In this document: piece after piece, positions 62,959-64,000 of the stretch | How positions within the stretch are numbered: position 1 is the stretch's first letter | How the letters are laid out: every line of letters begins with the position of its first letter | DNA from: Paenibacillus xylanexedens | Lineage (GTDB): Bacteria > Bacillota > Bacilli > Paenibacillales > Paenibacillaceae | Assembly (NCBI RefSeq): GCF_007676705.1 | Contig: NZ_VEBF01000001.1 | Location: forward strand, 1,488,001 to 1,552,000 | DNA: 64,000 nt | Direction: 5' to 3' | The notes under the pieces: generated by a model | What the model saw: the letters and a program-made list of their open reading frames with translations, nothing else | The model's database searches: none | What the model was told of the DNA's origin: nothing | Position numbers and translations under genes: made by a program

Positions 62959-64000
62959 AGCGATACCTCTCCTTGAACCGTCGAAGCACCTGTAACATCA
63001 GTGTCCGCTACATCACCCTTGCGTGCACCCGTGTCGGCACCCGAAGCCTTATTCGTTCCATCGGATACTCCTGCACTTGCAAAAGTCGCCATCTCGTTCA
63101 AAAGTAGACAGGCTGCATCAATCAGATGAAGACTGAGCACACCTCCGGTTCCTTCACCCAGTCGCATATCCAGATCCAGCATCGGTTTCAGGTCGAGCTC
63201 GCGAAGCAGGGTTGCATGTCCACTTTCATGCGAGGTATGAGAAGCAATCATATAGGCTGTGCTCACGGGAGCAAGCTGTCTTGCAATCAAGGCAGCAGCA
63301 GTGGAGATGAATCCATCCACGACAACAGGACATCCGTTTGCAGCTGCAGCAAGAATGACACCCGTCAGTCCGGCAATCTCCAGGCCACCCACCTTGCAAA
63401 GTACGTCCAGTGCATCTTCCCTATTTGGGGAATTCACGCTAAGCGCCTGGCTAACCACGGCGGCTTTCCGCTGCAATCCCGCATCATCAATACCCGTTCC
63501 TCGCCCAACCGCTGAAGCTGGTGCGATCCCCGTTAATGCACACATCACCGCTGCACTTGCGGTTGTATTGCCAATCCCCATTTCCCCGGTAACGAACAAT
63601 TGTGTTCCCTTTGCCACCTCTGCCGATACGACGTCAACCCCTGCAAGAATGGCTTGAATCGCTTCGTCGCGAGTCATTGCGGCACCCTTTGCCATGTTGG
63701 CCGTACCTTTACGTACTTTGCGGGAAAGCAGGTCAGGATGTTCCAGATCGGCATTAACCCCGATATCCACACAGATTACATCGGCTCCAGCGTGACGGGC
63801 AAGCACATTAACTGCAGCCCCTCCAGCCAGGAAATTAAGGACCATCTGCGGCGTTACCTCAGCTGGGAAAGCACTGATACCTTCCGCCACCACGCCGTGA
63901 TCTGCGGCCATGATAATGACTGCTCTGCGATCCAAATGTGGACGAGCCTTGCCAGTGATTCCTGCAAGACGAATAACCAGCTGTTCCAGCTTACCCAGAC
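62955..64000 (-). CDS. cobT: Nicotinate-nucleotide:DMB phosphoribosyltransferase (5' end beyond window)
   Basis: This enzyme makes alpha-ribazole phosphate from dimethylbenzimidazole and nicotinate mononucleotide. The frame is open to the right edge, so the N-terminus lies outside; the residues just inside read LGKLEQLVIRLAGITGKARP. Family motifs: MAADHGVVAEGISAFP, GEMGIGNTTASAAV and SHTSHESGHATLL. The last 40 or so residues are a Gly/Ala/Asp/Thr-rich tail not expected in CobT. It is the first visible gene of cobT-cobU-cobS-cobQ. Confidence 0.95.
   Translation of the reverse strand, partial: LGKLEQLVIRLAGITGKARPHLDRRAVIIMAADHGVVAEGISAFPAEVTPQMVLNFLAGGAAVNVLARHAGADVICVDIGVNADLEHPDLLSRKVRKGTANMAKGAAMTRDEAIQAILAGVDVVSAEVAKGTQLFVTGEMGIGNTTASAAVMCALTGIAPASAVGRGTGIDDAGLQRKAAVVSQALSVNSPNREDALDVLCKVGGLEIAGLTGVILAAAANGCPVVVDGFISTAAALIARQLAPVSTAYMIASHTSHESGHATLLRELDLKPMLDLDMRLGEGTGGVLSLHLIDAACLLLNEMATFASAGVSDGTNKASGADTGARKGDVADTDVTGASTVQGEVSL

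Overview
The window looks like chromosome of a Paenibacillus-like member of the Bacillota. Starts carry strong AGGAGG-type ribosome binding sites, with several GTG and TTG starts. Control elements are Gram-positive in type: a T-box ahead of thrS and a preQ1 riboswitch ahead of a queuosine-precursor transporter. The gene content (YpsA, TcyP, GT-D glycosyltransferase, DUF4179 anti-sigma partner, anaerobic-type cob genes) fits the same group. The backbone has moderate GC; positions 1-5360 are clearly more AT-rich.

Positions 1-6362 are the most unusual part. Single-gene units, all read on the minus strand, are separated by about 100-base imperfect palindromes that behave like integron attC sites: a GTT core at each junction, conserved arms and two internal hairpins. 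The 8-base core at the start of each unit is the reverse complement, with at most one mismatch, of the core at the far end of the same unit. That is what insertion of circular cassettes by an integron predicts. Next to the array, and on the same strand, lies a decayed tyrosine recombinase (frameshifts plus an amber codon) that keeps all recognisable catalytic residues but lacks the extra segment of classical IntI. Cargo: two HEPN-like proteins (RNxxxH), two PD-(D/E)XK-like nucleases, a P-loop kinase broken by an amber codon, and one unrecognised protein. I infer a defence or toxin-type cassette array in a Gram-positive host.

Positions 6400-17400 hold a run of six adjacent hairpins plus a terminator, a B12-binding radical SAM protein, recQ, a remnant of an Rpn-family gene, and a two-subunit ABC exporter divergent from an AraC/GyrI-type regulator. 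Positions 17690-23970 form a cell-surface glycan cluster on the minus strand (dehydratase, nucleotide-sugar dehydrogenase, methyltransferase, two glycosyltransferases) with a divergent GT-D glycosyltransferase.

Positions 24100-46470 are ordinary backbone: RluA-type pseudouridine synthase, YpsA, speD, an orphan FlgB-like protein, a GNAT-Nudix fusion, an ECF sigma factor with a DUF4179 partner, LD-carboxypeptidase, a ThrE-type split exporter, APH and DinB proteins, an ammonium transporter, and an M23 lipoprotein divergent from a two-component system. Four copies of a structured repeat of about 235 bases with inverted ends are scattered between 29955 and 42628.

Positions 46480-59810 carry thrS with its promoter and T-box, an SDR, another RNxxxH protein, a metallo-hydrolase whose ribosome binding site can be folded into a hairpin, a block of nested REP-like palindromes, a sugar dehydrogenase lipoprotein, an M24 peptidase, yhhQ with a preQ1-I riboswitch, tcyP and a chemoreceptor. 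The right end (59879-64000) is the cobT-cobU-cobS-cobQ operon on the minus strand; cobT runs off the window.
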